Assembly: GCA_001600415.1 (NCBI GenBank)
Contig: BCJX01000002.1
Location: 1,570,726-1,634,725, forward strand
Direction of reading: 5' to 3'
Length of the DNA: 64,000 nt
From: Pascua guehoae
Taxonomy: Eukaryota > Basidiomycota > Tremellomycetes > Trichosporonales > Trichosporonaceae
Part shown: piece after piece, positions 44,992 through 55,564 of the stretch
How the letters are laid out: every line of letters starts with the position of its first letter
Numbering within the stretch: position 1 is the first letter of the stretch
Program-made: the position numbers and the translations under genes
Notes under the pieces: model-generated
Told to the model about the DNA's origin: nothing
The model's input: only the letters and a program-made list of their open reading frames with translations
The model's database searches: none

Positions 44992-45901
44992 TTACCTCGC
45001 GTGGAGGTTGGAACTGTACATGTCAGCGGGTGAACATTATCGGGCACGCAGAGTTGGCGGCGAGGGATATGACGGCACGATCGTGGTGAGGGCCCACGGC
45101 CACTACCGTAGCACCGCGCACGCCAGCTCTGTTGCAAGCGCCAAGGCATGCGCAAACGGAAACACAACACAACGTAGAAACAACAACGCAGACACAACGC
45201 AACAACGCAGACACAGTGCAAACACAACGGCACAACTTGAACCCAACACAGACAAACACAAACACAACGCACCGGTTCAACGTGGCCGAACGGTGGACCT
45301 CCTCGATACGCTTAAACACCTCGCTGGTGCCCTCGAGGACGGCGAGGACCTCACGCGCGACGCGGTCGTCGCGGCGGATACCCGACTTGCGACCGCGCTC
45401 TGCGGCCTTGAGGAGAAAGTTGATGCCCATGCGTGTACGCTGGCGCTCGTCGAGTGCGCGCGGGGTCAGGATGGTCTTTGCGTGCTTGCGCATCGAAAGG
45501 ACCTTGAAGGACGGGGCCGAGAGCTCGATGGCGCGGCGGAGGAGCGGGGCGGGCGGCTGGTTTGTCGCGCGCTGCAGCTGGGTGAGAATGGCCGCAACGT
45601 GCGTCTGGGCCTGGGCCTTTTTCCCGTGGCGCATGAGCACGTTGGTGAAGAGCTCGAGGACCGGGTCGACCTTTGCGGGCAGCGAGTTGGGCACGTAGCC
45701 GCGCTGCGTCGAGGGGTCCACGAGGGGGGTGGCCGAGAGAAAGGACGAGGATGCCGACGACGACGAGGCGCCCGCCGACGACGGAATCGTCGTCGACGTG
45801 ATGCGCGCCAGGTCGGCAAAGGCGTCGGGCACGGCGTCGCGCCGCACCGGGGACGTGCTGAACAGGCGCCGTGGGAGGGCCGAGAGGGTCTGGCGCAGCA
45901 T
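44992..45901 (-). CDS. RSM7: Mitochondrial ribosomal protein uS7m
   Basis: A mitoribosomal small-subunit head protein of the S7 family. In reading order the exons are 45901-45273 and a 22-nt terminal exon 45013-44992, giving about 216 aa. The N terminus MLRQTLSALPRRLFSTSPVRR is a typical matrix-targeting presequence. S7 features are LFTNVLMRHGKKAQAQTHVAAIL, RAIELSAPSFKVLSMRK, RTRMGINFLLKAAERGRK, REVLAVLEGTSEVFKRIEEVHRSATLNR. The last exon adds SNLHAR, matching the usual short S7m end. It was chosen because it follows a GCTGACATGTACAG branch/acceptor in phase. Reading straight through the 259-nt intron would give an implausible Cys/Val-rich tail. The intron is GT-rich on the sense strand. The gene is head-to-head with RRB1. 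Confidence 0.86.
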
Positions 45902-46165
45902 GGCGACGGTGGATGGTGACGGTGGATGGTGACGAATAGGCCGAGATGTAGCACAAGTTGCAAAGAAAGTCGAAGTTCGTATGGTTTCCGAGGTGCAAAG
46001 AGGGTGGGTTTCCCACGGTGGGTGCACCTAAAAGTTACGATCGGCGGGCGTGCCATGACAGATGGGTGGCCAAAGCTTCAAAGCTTTGCCATGACCTGGC
46101 TGGTCTCATTGCAGATTTCCACATTCTACCACTCCACTCTTTAAAAAAACTGCACGCACGCAGCA
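45902..46165. promoter_or_regulatory. Bidirectional RSM7-RRB1 promoter region
   Basis: A 264-bp spacer between divergent start codons. It contains a tandem GTGGATGGTGACG duplication (about 45908-45932) adjacent to the RSM7 start and a dyad CAAAGCTT/AAGCTTTG at 46071-46088. Confidence 0.5.
46071..46088. promoter_or_regulatory. Dyad CAAAGCTT-CA-AAGCTTTG in a divergent promoter
   Basis: Two perfect 8-bp inverted arms with a 2-bp spacer lie 78 bp before the RRB1 ATG and 170 bp before the RSM7 ATG. The binding factor is unknown. Confidence 0.35.
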
Positions 46166-48405
46166 ATGGCGACAGCAACAGAAAGCAAAAAGAACAGGAA
46201 GCGTAGCTCGGACGCAGCCGACCTGCCCAGCAAGGCAGCGGCAGTCGGGCAGGAGACGGCCACGGGCCAGCGCACCCGCGGCGGCGAGGATGGAATGGGC
46301 GAGTTTGAGGACGCGTACGAGGACGAGTTGGAAGAAGAGGTCGTGGACGCGGACGCCATGGAGGAGGACGACGACATGGAGGGTGAGTAGGAATTGGTGG
46401 TGGAAGCAACTGTTTGCAAGCCGGCAGCAGGCAGCGGGCAACACTCGCGTCAGCCAGTTCTCATACCACTCTACTGACACTTTAGAATTCACACCCGCGC
46501 AGGAGGACGAGGACAAGCCCGAGCCCAAAAAGCAGACCTACCTGCCGGGCGTCAAGCTGGGGCCCGACGAGCAGCTTGTGCCAGACAACTCTGTGTACCC
46601 GTGCCTGCACTCGTTGTCGTATGCGTGGCCGTGTCTGTCGTTTGACGTGCTGCGGGACAATCTCGGCGTGGACCGGACGGGATTCCCGCAGACGGCGTGG
46701 ATCGTGACGGGAACACAGGCCGGCGAGGTGGCCGGACAGGGGCGGGCGCGTGACGAAGTGGTGGTGATGCGCCTGAGCGGACTGAGCCGGACGCAGTTTG
46801 ACGACAACAGCGACGACGACGAGGCCGACGAGGACGACGAGGTGGACGAGGACGCGCGCCTCGACTTTCTCACCATGCCCCACGTCGGGAGCGTGAACCG
46901 CATCCGCGCCGCGCCCACCGCCCTCGGCGCCGCTGTTCCGGACCCATACCATGTGGCGACGTTTAGCGAGACGGGCAAGGTGCACATTTACGACGTCAAG
47001 CCGCTCATCGACACACTCGAGGGCCCCAGCCGCCCGCGCCAAAAGACGCCCGTCCACACCATCAACAACCACGGACGCGCAGAGGGTTTCGCCCTCGAGT
47101 GGGGCAAGACGGGCCTCCTCTCGGGCGACATTGACTCGAAAATCTACCTCACCACCGCTACCCCCACCGGCTTTACGACCGCCTCGGGCGCCTACGCCTC
47201 GCACACGTCGTCCGTAGAGGACATTCAGTGGTCGCCCGCAGAGCCCACCGTGTTTGCCTCGGCGTCCGCAGACCAGACTGTCCGCATCTGGGACATTCGC
47301 ACAAAGGGCCGCAGGAGCGCAGTCTCGGTAAAGGCACACGACGACGACGTCAATGTCATTTCTTGGAACAAGAATGTAGACTACCTCCTCGTCTCGGGCG
47401 GGGACGAGGGCGGCCTCAAGGTCTGGGACCTGCGCATGTTCAAGGGGTGAGTCGAATGCGAATGCCGAGCGGAGCGAGGCGGGGGCGGGGTCTGGTCGAC
47501 TGGGAGCCTCGATGTGCTGCGTGGAGCGTAGCGGGCAGAGTACGGCGGAGGAGAAAGGCAGAGAGGGTGCGAGAACATTGCGGAAGAGAGCGTGGAGACT
47601 ACAAACGGCTGTCGCTGGCGGCGATGCCCACAGCACCGGCCTCGGCACTCGACCTAGCATCGGGTTCGAGACTCGCCCGACGCTTGCGGTATCTGTGCAG
47701 CGATGCCTCCCACATCGAGCTTGATTCGACCGTCGAACGACTTTGAGAGTCTGCTCTCCTCCGCCGTGCTACACCTAGCGCTCCACTGGTTGTCTGGACC
47801 TGGGTTGTTCTCACAGGTCTTCTCTGCGATTTGCCTTGTTCTCTGCTCTTCCATGGCCTTCTGCGTCTCTGCATCTGCAGCCAGATTTGCAGCTCCGTCT
47901 GCGCTGCTGCCGCGCAGTGTGGTTCTGAGACTTTGCGGCTTCCTTGCCGCCACTCCCGCACGACCCGGTCCCCACACTTTCTAACCCCAAACCCCTGCCC
48001 CCACCCCCAACCCCAACCCCAACCCCAACCCCAACCCCAACCCCTTGCCCCCCCCCCCCCCACTAACAACGCAGCAAACCCACCCCGGTCGCCCACTTCA
48101 CCTGGCACCAGGCCCCCGTCACCTCGGTCGAATGGCACCCGTCCGACCCGTCCGTGTTCGCCGCCTCGGGCGCCGACGACCAAGTGACCCTCTGGGACCT
48201 GTCGGTCGAGCACGACGACGACGAGCGCGGCGCCGCCGCCCCCCAGGGACCAGACGGCAAGCCCCTCGACGTCCCGCCCCAGCTCTTGTTTGTCCACCAG
48301 GGCCAAAAGGACGTCAAGGAGGTGCACTGGCACCCCCAGATTCCAGGCATGGTCCTGAGTACCGCCGCCGACGGGTTTAATGTCTTCAAGACGATTTCGT
48401 GTTAG
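46166..48405 (+). CDS. RRB1: WD40 ribosome-assembly chaperone Rrb1 (GRWD1)
   Basis: Rrb1 escorts ribosomal protein uL3 (Rpl3) for 60S assembly. Exons are 46166-46382, 46486-47446 and 48075-48405, giving about 502 aa. The N terminus is acidic ([23 protein letters not shown]) after a short basic patch. Family features are [34 protein letters not shown], a Glu/Asp-rich insert ([16 protein letters not shown]), [10 protein letters not shown], and WD repeats such as [59 protein letters not shown] and [28 protein letters not shown]. The C terminus ([36 protein letters not shown]) is typical. Intron 2 (628 nt) contains CCCCAA repeats and a C run. Confidence 0.95.
48004..48061. repeat. (CCCCAA)n and C14 run in RRB1 intron 2
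   Basis: About six CCCCAA units (48005-48044), then a run of 14 C (48048-48061), directly followed by ACTAAC (branch point) and the acceptor CAG. The C run therefore sits immediately upstream of the branch point of the last RRB1 intron. Confidence 0.95.
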
Positions 48406-49436
48406 AGGGTCATGGTATTGGAGGTACAGGCCGGGCTTTGGTAGAGAGGTAGATACGATGCATGTATAGCGCGTCGGGAGCCGTCGCATCAGGCAGGGGT
48501 TGGTAGAGCAGGACGGGGGAAATGCCATGGGCTGGTGGTGGGGTGTACCGGTAGAGGCAAGCGGCTGGAGGCAAGCAAGTTTGAGCGTGGTGTTAGTATA
48601 CTCGAGCCTTTCGCAAGTGGGATCTTGCACCTTGCAGCGAGGCAAATATGGAACATGACTTGAAGCAGTCTTCTAGGACGGGGCCTCGAGCAAGATGCGC
48701 GAGGGGTGTGCATGCAGTGGTGCGTTGAAGGACCAAGATGCCATCCTGAACCACAAGGCGCGATAAGGCCATGGGAAGGCCACGAGGGTCGGCGATGACA
48801 CACGAGGAACGGACAGACGCGGTTTCAAGATGGCACAATATGGCTCCATCCTCCCAGTTTACGCTCAAGAGCCCTCTGCAGCATGTGGCAGTGTCTTCTC
48901 TTCGTGTCTGTCCCAGCCAGTACTAGCCAGTAAAACTGGACACGGATCTACAATGTCTAGACTGCCACTACGCGCTTTGGGGTGTTGCTGGTGCGACAGA
49001 GGACCAAGTTGCGCGCCAACTCTAGTCACGTGACTTGTATGGGCAAAGTGGTGTGTTTCGGAACTCGCCTTTGCAGCTTGCCGAGCTGCCGAGCACTCCT
49101 ACCCACCCACCCAACAATAACCCACAGCAGGCATGTTCCGAGACGATCAGGGGCGGGTCGGGCAGTGAGGGGAGAGTCGGTTTGGTGCGTGCACAGCCAG
49201 GAGCCAGCGACACAAAGGACAGTAGCAGCTACAGCTAGCTAGCTACAGTCCAGCACAACAGCAACAAACAAAATCCGCCATTCGGTTTCTGGCATTGCAA
49301 TCTCGACGATCCGACGACGGTTGTTTTTGTGACCGGTTACGAGAGACCGGCCAGTCCAAACGGCCACCTCCGATCGATCCGCTAGAGCGTCTTCTACCCG
49401 CCTGTACATCGCGTTAGTCTCACGACTGTGGTCTCG
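48406..49436. other. Intergenic RRB1 to NUDT19-like gene
   Basis: About 1 kb with no recognised gene. A CTAGCTAGCTA motif lies near 49237. An inverted repeat with arms ACCGGT/ACCGGC-like near 49330-49350 is weak. Confidence 0.5.
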
Positions 49437-50713
49437 ATGCTCCGCCCATTACTTGCCAACGGACGGAGGTTGATCGTGACGACGCCCATCATGTCTGCCC
49501 CACGATCATTGTCGACTGCCGCCGCTGCCCCCGGGGGTGGTGGTAAGCCGCGTGCGCCGATGGAACCGCGGCCGAGCTCGAGGTGAGTACCGTTTGTGCT
49601 GGTGGTGTACTGATAACAATCCCCGTGTGCCGAGCGGTGGCTGCGGGCTGTGAGCGAGTACTAATCCCTCCCCAGCGTCATGCTGCTGTCGCCGACCAAC
49701 CAGCTACTCCTCCTGCAGCGCGTCAAGGCGTCGTCGTCGTTTGCGTCCGCATTTGTCTTTCCCGGCGGCAACGTGTCGGCGTTCCACGAGACGGTACCCG
49801 CCGTGGGATCGGCGGGGCGGCACGTCGACGGCGAGGCGTACCGGATGAGTGCGATCCGGGAGATGTTTGAAGAGAGCGGCATCCTCCTCGCGCGCAAGGC
49901 GGGCGCGCGCGAGCTGCTGGATGTGCCCGTCGACGTGCGCGAGGAGGGGCGCAGGGCGATCCATAATGACAAGGTGACGTTTGGGGAGTGGCTCACGAGT
50001 GTCGGCGGCGAGGCTGATGTCGGTACGTCCATCGTAGCCAGGAGATTCGGATTCCCGAGGGGATTCCCGAGTGGCCGCGTGGCCGAGGCCGAGCGTACTA
50101 ACACGCAGACGGGTTGATTCCATTTACACGCTGGGTGACGCCGCCGACGGTGCCCAAACGCTTCACGACGCAAATGTACGTCTACATGCTCCCGCTCTCG
50201 ACCGAGGCCGAGCGCGACAAGGTCATGGTCGTGCACACGCCGACGCACGACGGCGGGATCGAGCACACCGAGGCGGCCTTTGACGACGTGGCAGACTGGC
50301 TCGTCCGCGCCGCCAGCGGCGAGATTATCATCTACCCGCCCCAGGTCTACCTCCTCACCCTCCTCGGCCAGTTTCTCGTCGGCCCAGGCGACTATGCCGC
50401 CCAGCGCGAGCGACTCGCCCATTTCCTCGCAGCGAGGCCCACGGGGCGCACGGGCCACCCCACGGCGGAGATTAGCTGGGCGGACAAGTGTATTAGTCCC
50501 TACCCTTTGCCTATTCGCCGCGCCGACGGGCGCGCAGTGCTCGCCCTCGACAAGCCGGGTCTTGAACTCGCGGGAACGGACCGCGCGGGTGACTGGGACA
50601 GGGTCGTGCTGGTAAAGGGCCTCAAACACGGCCCCACACAGGTCGAGGTTGGGTGGAGGGACGATGTGGTCGCAGAGGCAAAGGAGGCAAAGGAGCAGGC
50701 GGCAAAGTTGTAG
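49437..50713 (+). CDS. Nudix hydrolase, NUDT19-like
   Basis: Exons are 49437-49582, 49676-50022 and 50109-50713, giving about 365 aa. The first exon encodes an Arg/Ser/Ala-rich N terminus (MLRPLLANGRRLIVTTPIMS) compatible with mitochondrial targeting. The Nudix fold is seen in SSVMLLSPTNQLLLLQRVK, AFVFPGGNVS and the catalytic RE..EE..G in YRMSAIREMFEESGILLAR, with the insertion before the helix typical of NUDT19. Downstream, TPPTVPKRFTTQMYVYML and EAAFDDVADWLVRAASGEIIIYPPQVYLLTLL also fit that family. Relatives hydrolyse CoA or other nucleoside diphosphate derivatives. The absence of a C-terminal SKL-type signal and the basic N terminus favour mitochondria over peroxisomes (inference). Confidence 0.87.
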
Positions 50714-53477
50714 TTTGTAGAATACATACAGTACACTAGGAGCGCATGCGGGTCTGGCTGCGTATCCGGGAGGTTCGTGTTCAACTGACTAGATCCTGGT
50801 GTTGAAGGGATCCAACGCAGTGTTCAGTCCGTTGTTGCCATGTCGTCACTCCAACAACGGACTGCTGGGAGCGGAGAGACCCTTTGTGGGTGATATTGAA
50901 CCTATTCCAGTGTCCCTGTTTACTTGCACTTTACCTGAACTGACATGGAGAGGAGACGAGATTGAGACGAGGAGACGAGATTGAGATGAGGGCCAGATTG
51001 GGATGAGGAGACGAGATTGGGATGAGGAGACGAGATTGGGATGAGACGAGATTGGGATGAGGAGAGATTGGGATGAGACGAGATTGAGACGAGGAGACGA
51101 GATTGAGATGAGGGCCAGATTGGGATGAGGAGACGAGATTGGGATGAGACGAGATTGGGATGAGACGAGATTGGGATGAGGAGAGATTGGGATGAGACGA
51201 GATTGAGACGGGGAGACGAGCTTGAGATGAGACGAGATTTAGACGAGGCGAGATTGATCTGGGGAGACGGATTGGGATGACCGGAGGGGACCAAGAAGTT
51301 GGTTACTCTGGATCAGACGGATATCTGTCTGGCAATTCAAGGTACTCGCCGGAACATCACAAGGTGGGCTACAACTGACATGCCACCGACGCCATTATTG
51401 GGCACCGGACTACTGCACACTGATGATTCTTCACCCCACCCTTAGTCGCCACTAATCTACATGTGCGTTACTACAGTAAGCCGGGCTACCCGCCCCGGAC
51501 GCGGTGCCAGAGTCCCAGAATAGGCGGGCCAGCATTCGAGGGCGTCATCGATCATAGTCGCGAGGGTGGCCGTACCACGTACACTGGGGTGGTTAATATT
51601 CCTGCAGCTTGCAGGTTGAAACAGCGCCCCGGGTTGAGGATCCAAGAATACCTATTGTCGCGGGTCAGTACAGGTGGACAAGGACGAGATAAAGAACCAG
51701 ACGTCCCACTCACCTACGGCGTGACACACGTGTAATCTTGTCCGGGTCGAGCATGGGCAGCAGCTGCACTTGCACTCTCGGCCAAAGAGGTAGCGCCAGG
51801 CGCTTCTCCTCTCTCTCCTCTTTTCGCTCTTCCTCGACGACGCCAGAGAGCAAGTCACTGCAGAGGAGATGGACGCCATGGGGATGGGCGTGTGGCGCGG
51901 CGCGGACGGGAGTGGTGGGGGGGTTAAGGGAGGGAACGTGTTCTTGGCGTGACTTGTTGTCTTTCGCGGACTTGTTGTTTTAGTGGGATTGAGTTCGTCA
52001 GCGGCGTACAGAAACGCCAGTTTGTGTGCTCTTGTTTATATCTATCCCTCCTTTGCCCATCAGTACCAGATTGCTCCTCAACAGCCCACTGCAGGCGACG
52101 GGCGACAAGGCCAAAGCTGCAGCCAAGATCTCGCTGCTTCGGGGTCCCGTCAGGCGAGCGACGTCTCACACATCTGCACAGCGTCAGAATTACCAACCGG
52201 AACGTAGGCTCTGTGTTTATCGTCATGGCCGTCATGCGCGTGATGGCCAAGTGATAAGCCGACATGCTCCCAGAGGCCACTGGCCATTTGCCACTGGGCC
52301 ACTGCCACAACAGAACGAGGTGCAAAGCGTTTGGCCCTTGGATGATCCGTGCCCGGCGCATTCCTTATCAGGTGTTGCTTGCCTCGTCGTAATGTTATTG
52401 GCATACCAAAGGCGAGCGTGACTCGCATCACTGCATCCAGAGGGTCCGAGAGCCGCTCGAGCCAACTTTGCGACTAGAGAATAAAAAAAGTTGGCTGATG
52501 GCGCCCACAGCGCAGAAGGACAAACGTTGAGTGTCGAAGTTTCCAGCTGCAGCCGGCCAGCCGACTGATGGCGAGTGTTGGCATGTTGGGCTTTATCGTG
52601 TGCCTGGTTCATGAGTTCGTTCTGCGAACCGTCCCGGGCGATCCGTGAGCTCGAAGAGAGGATCATTCATTGGCTCCACTACTGGGAGACTTCTGGCACG
52701 AGTTGAAGCGATAGGCTGTGTTGTGGTTGTCTTGTTTGGTTGGTTGCCACCCGTCCATACGCCGTACTGCGTGTTCCGGTTCGGCGCAATGGCGATCTGC
52801 AGCTAGCCGTTGACGCGTTGACGATCGTTGCTCTTCATGCGTGAAGGGCAGGGCCCAATGGCGCGTTATAAAGTGTGGCGGAACACTGGGCCATCAACCG
52901 ACAGGCAGCAGGCAGGCCAGGTGTGGCCTCACGTTTCATCGCCCGGCGTTCCGGTCGACATGATTCAAGATTAATCTCAGGTCGAGCAATCACGTCCAAT
53001 GCATGTAGTGTCGTGTGCACGCCGTGTCATGCTCGGCTGGTCTTGGTGCCCAAACGATTATTGCACGGCCAACAAGAGAAATCCATCACGACCCAGAGGC
53101 AGGATGTTGCCACACGTTACGTAAGAAGCACCATGACGCCATGACCTGGGCTTTTGAGGCGACGCGGCCAACAGCGGCGGACGACGTACGCGCGCGCGCA
53201 GCGTTGATGCAAGCGTGTCAGTTGTTGCATCTCGAGAGCACTTGTCGCACCTGACGCGTCGCCATCTCGCGATTGCAACTTGTCTCACTACCATAACATA
53301 AACAAAACACTCTACACCCGGAACGACGGACAGTACGACGCGCGACCCCCGCGTACACCAGGACCCGCGTGAACCCAGCGACACCCAAACCACGCCCCCC
53401 GGACCACCCCGCACTGCGATCTCGTGACCCACCCCGCCCTTTCCTTCCATTTGCTCCACACACACCTATTGACAAGC
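50714..53477. other. Long intergenic region with a purine-rich minisatellite
   Basis: About 2.8 kb with no recognised gene. The minisatellite at 50937-51280 is the main feature. Several 70-145-codon open frames (for example 51924-52361 and 52232-52666, minus strand) have no recognisable domain and overlap each other, so I did not call them. Confidence 0.5.
50937..51280. repeat. Purine-rich minisatellite (GAGACGAGATTGGGATGAG type)
   Basis: About 20 imperfect copies of 14-19-bp units such as GAGACGAGATTGGGATGAG and GAGACGAGATTGAGACGAG. Two larger blocks repeat as a higher-order unit (each includes GATGAGGGCCAGATTGGGAT). The plus strand is almost free of C. Confidence 0.95.
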
Positions 53478-55106
53478 ATGACGGACGACTCGCAGCGCCC
53501 ATGCACCATTACGCTCGCGGACGGGACGCACTACGACCTCCGGCTGCTGTCGTCGGCCAAGGAAGACTATGACGTGGAGATTGGCGACGCCGAGCCGGGG
53601 GCGAGCTACAAGCTCAACGTGTGCCGCGGGGTCGTGAGCGAGCTGTGGAAGATTGACGCCCCGGACAGGGTCGGCGGGTACATCAAGCGCGAGAGTGGAC
53701 GTGGCGACTTTTCGCTTGGGTCAGTTGCACGCCTTTGTCGAGTGTGTGGTGGAACAGAAGAGGACCAAGCTGGGGAACGTGATGCGGCCGCAGGTGTGCT
53801 GCGAGAGAGGCGGTGCGGCGGCACGCCTGCAGTTCGAATGCGCTCGGCAGACACGAGTTGTCGTCTCGTTGTCTCGGGCAGGACGTGGTGGTGGAGACTC
53901 GACAGATGGGCTGTATGGTGGAGCCGGAAGTTGTGGTGGTGCTTCTGGCGACCATCCTACACCCCGTCCGTCATGTTATCGTCAACATCTCCTCGCTCAT
54001 TGTTGCCACCAATGCAGCTGAGGGATGCCGGCTTGCTGCACCGAAGTGCACAAACAGAGCAACCAAGACTAACTCTCCAGCGAGTTCTCTACAAACATCA
54101 CCCTCGCACCCGTCACCAACGAACCGATGCTCGTGCTCCAGAACGGCTCCAGCTGCCCCTCGAACGACAAAGAGTTTGCATCGTCTGCCATCCGCGTGAG
54201 TCTGCAGCTTCTCCTGCTCGTCAAGGCGTACCCACGCCCTTGCTAACGGTCAGTTTGTCTGCAGCCCCGAAGACTTTGGCGCCGGCAAGCCCCGCCTCGT
54301 CGCGGCACTCCCGCCTGGCGACAATGCGTGCCACTTTTTCTTCGAGTGGAAGACACATATCGCGTGTCCGACAAACAAGCGTGCAGAGCTCGAGAGCGGG
54401 CACCTGTGGGCGTTTGGGTCGTTGTGAGTGCTGAGTGCGCCGTTGCGCTGGGTTGTGTTGTTTTCTGCTCAAGTGTGGTGTGTCGTGTTTGCGACAATGG
54501 GTGTCTTCAGCAATCGTGACTGTGTGGTGGCCACCATGCACCCTACACCTTGACCAGTGTTCAATTCCGCAGGAGAACGCGCACTCTGGATTGCAAGCCA
54601 GCAGGAGAACGCACACTCTGGACTGCAAGCCAGCTCTCACCTCACCTCCTCCCCCCATGCACGTTGCTGACCAACCCAGCATTATCATCGCCGTCCTGAC
54701 GTGGTTCTGCGGTCACACGCTCTACAACCGCTTCTTCCTCGGCCGCCGCGGTGCCGACCAGTTCCCGCTCCCACGCATGTCCCTCCCTAGTGTGCAGCTC
54801 CCGACTCGTGGTGGGTCAGAGGGCCAGCCATCGTCGTCCTCGAGTGCCCCCCGTTCGCGGTGGGGCTGGAAGCGCCGCAGCCAGCGCGCGGGGTACAACC
54901 ACCTGAGCGTCGAGCCGGACGAGGAGGAGGCGCTCGCGGGTGCGCGCTTCTCGCTCGACGACGACGACGATGATGACGCCCACGTCCTCGGCGGCGAGGT
55001 GAATGCGTGGCGCACACCCCCCGGTGTGCCGCGACGTAGCTCGAACGAGGGCGGCGCCGATGGTCGGCCGGGTGTAGGCGTCCACCAGGGCCTGGTGGAT
55101 GTGTAG
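53478..55106 (+). CDS. MRH-domain membrane protein (ATG27 / cation-dependent mannose-6-phosphate receptor-like)
   Basis: Exons are 53478-53719, 54081-54195, 54254-54423 and 54680-55106, giving about 317 aa. The lumenal MRH/M6P-receptor fold is indicated by CTITLADGTHYDLRLL, YKLNVCRGVVSELWKID, VGGYIKRESGRGDFSLG, NITLAP, LVLQNGSSCPS, AIRFVCSP and the signature CHFFFEWKTHIACP. A single transmembrane segment (FIIIAVLTWFCGHTLYNRFFLG) and RRGADQFPLPR follow, typical of fungal Atg27/Mrl1-type proteins that cycle between Golgi, endosomes and vacuole. The cytosolic tail is Ser-rich and acidic. No N-terminal signal peptide is visible before the first Cys, so a leader exon upstream of 53478 may be missing; an AG precedes the ATG region. 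Confidence 0.78.
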
Positions 55107-55564
55107 ATAGACGCAGTAGTGCTGCAGTGTCTGTACAGGATGCTGCAGTCGTGTGCATGTATAGAGCTTGTCGTGTGCCGAGAGCAGAGAGGCAAGAAGA
55201 AGGAAACACAGCTAGTGTTGTGGCAAGTGAATTGTTGGCAGAGTGGAGGTTGGAAGCTGGGGTGGGGGTGGTGCCACATGCCCCAAACGCCGAAGTTGCA
55301 GAACGGGCAGGGTGGTGGTCTTGCAGGGTAACGCGCCGCTGCTGGTTGGCGGACAGCCCACGGTGGTAATCCTGGGCGGGCAGCCAGAGTTCGAGCTACC
55401 ACCACGGCTGCAACTACTGCACCCAGGCTGGCTCTGGCTCGGGCTGGCTCACTGTCACTGTCGCTGTCGCTCGCTCGCTCGCGACCTGTCGCTGTCACTG
55501 CTCGCTCGCTCACCTGCACCATTGGCATCGTCTTCGGTCATTGACGCCATCACCACCACCCGCC
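55107..55564. other. Intergenic upstream of NDUFS2
   Basis: A 458-bp tandem spacer. Near 55450-55510 are short CTGTCGCTGTC and CTCGCTCG repeats. This is probably the promoter and 5' UTR of NDUFS2. Confidence 0.5.

Noticed and set aside
44939..45919. 326-codon plus-strand frame opposite RSM7
   Set aside because: Antisense to the uS7m exon and its GT-rich intron; Arg/Gly-rich composition without a domain.
46482..47660. 392-codon minus-strand frame opposite RRB1
   Set aside because: Shadow of the WD40 coding exon and part of its intron.
48004..48044. CCCCAA array as an internal telomere or chromosome-fusion scar
   Set aside because: It lies within an intron of RRB1, whose exons on both sides are intact and in phase, so a fusion point is not supported.
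52232..52666. 145-codon minus-strand frame in the 50.7-53.5 kb gap
   Set aside because: No recognisable domain, start context or splice structure; overlapped by other frames of similar length.
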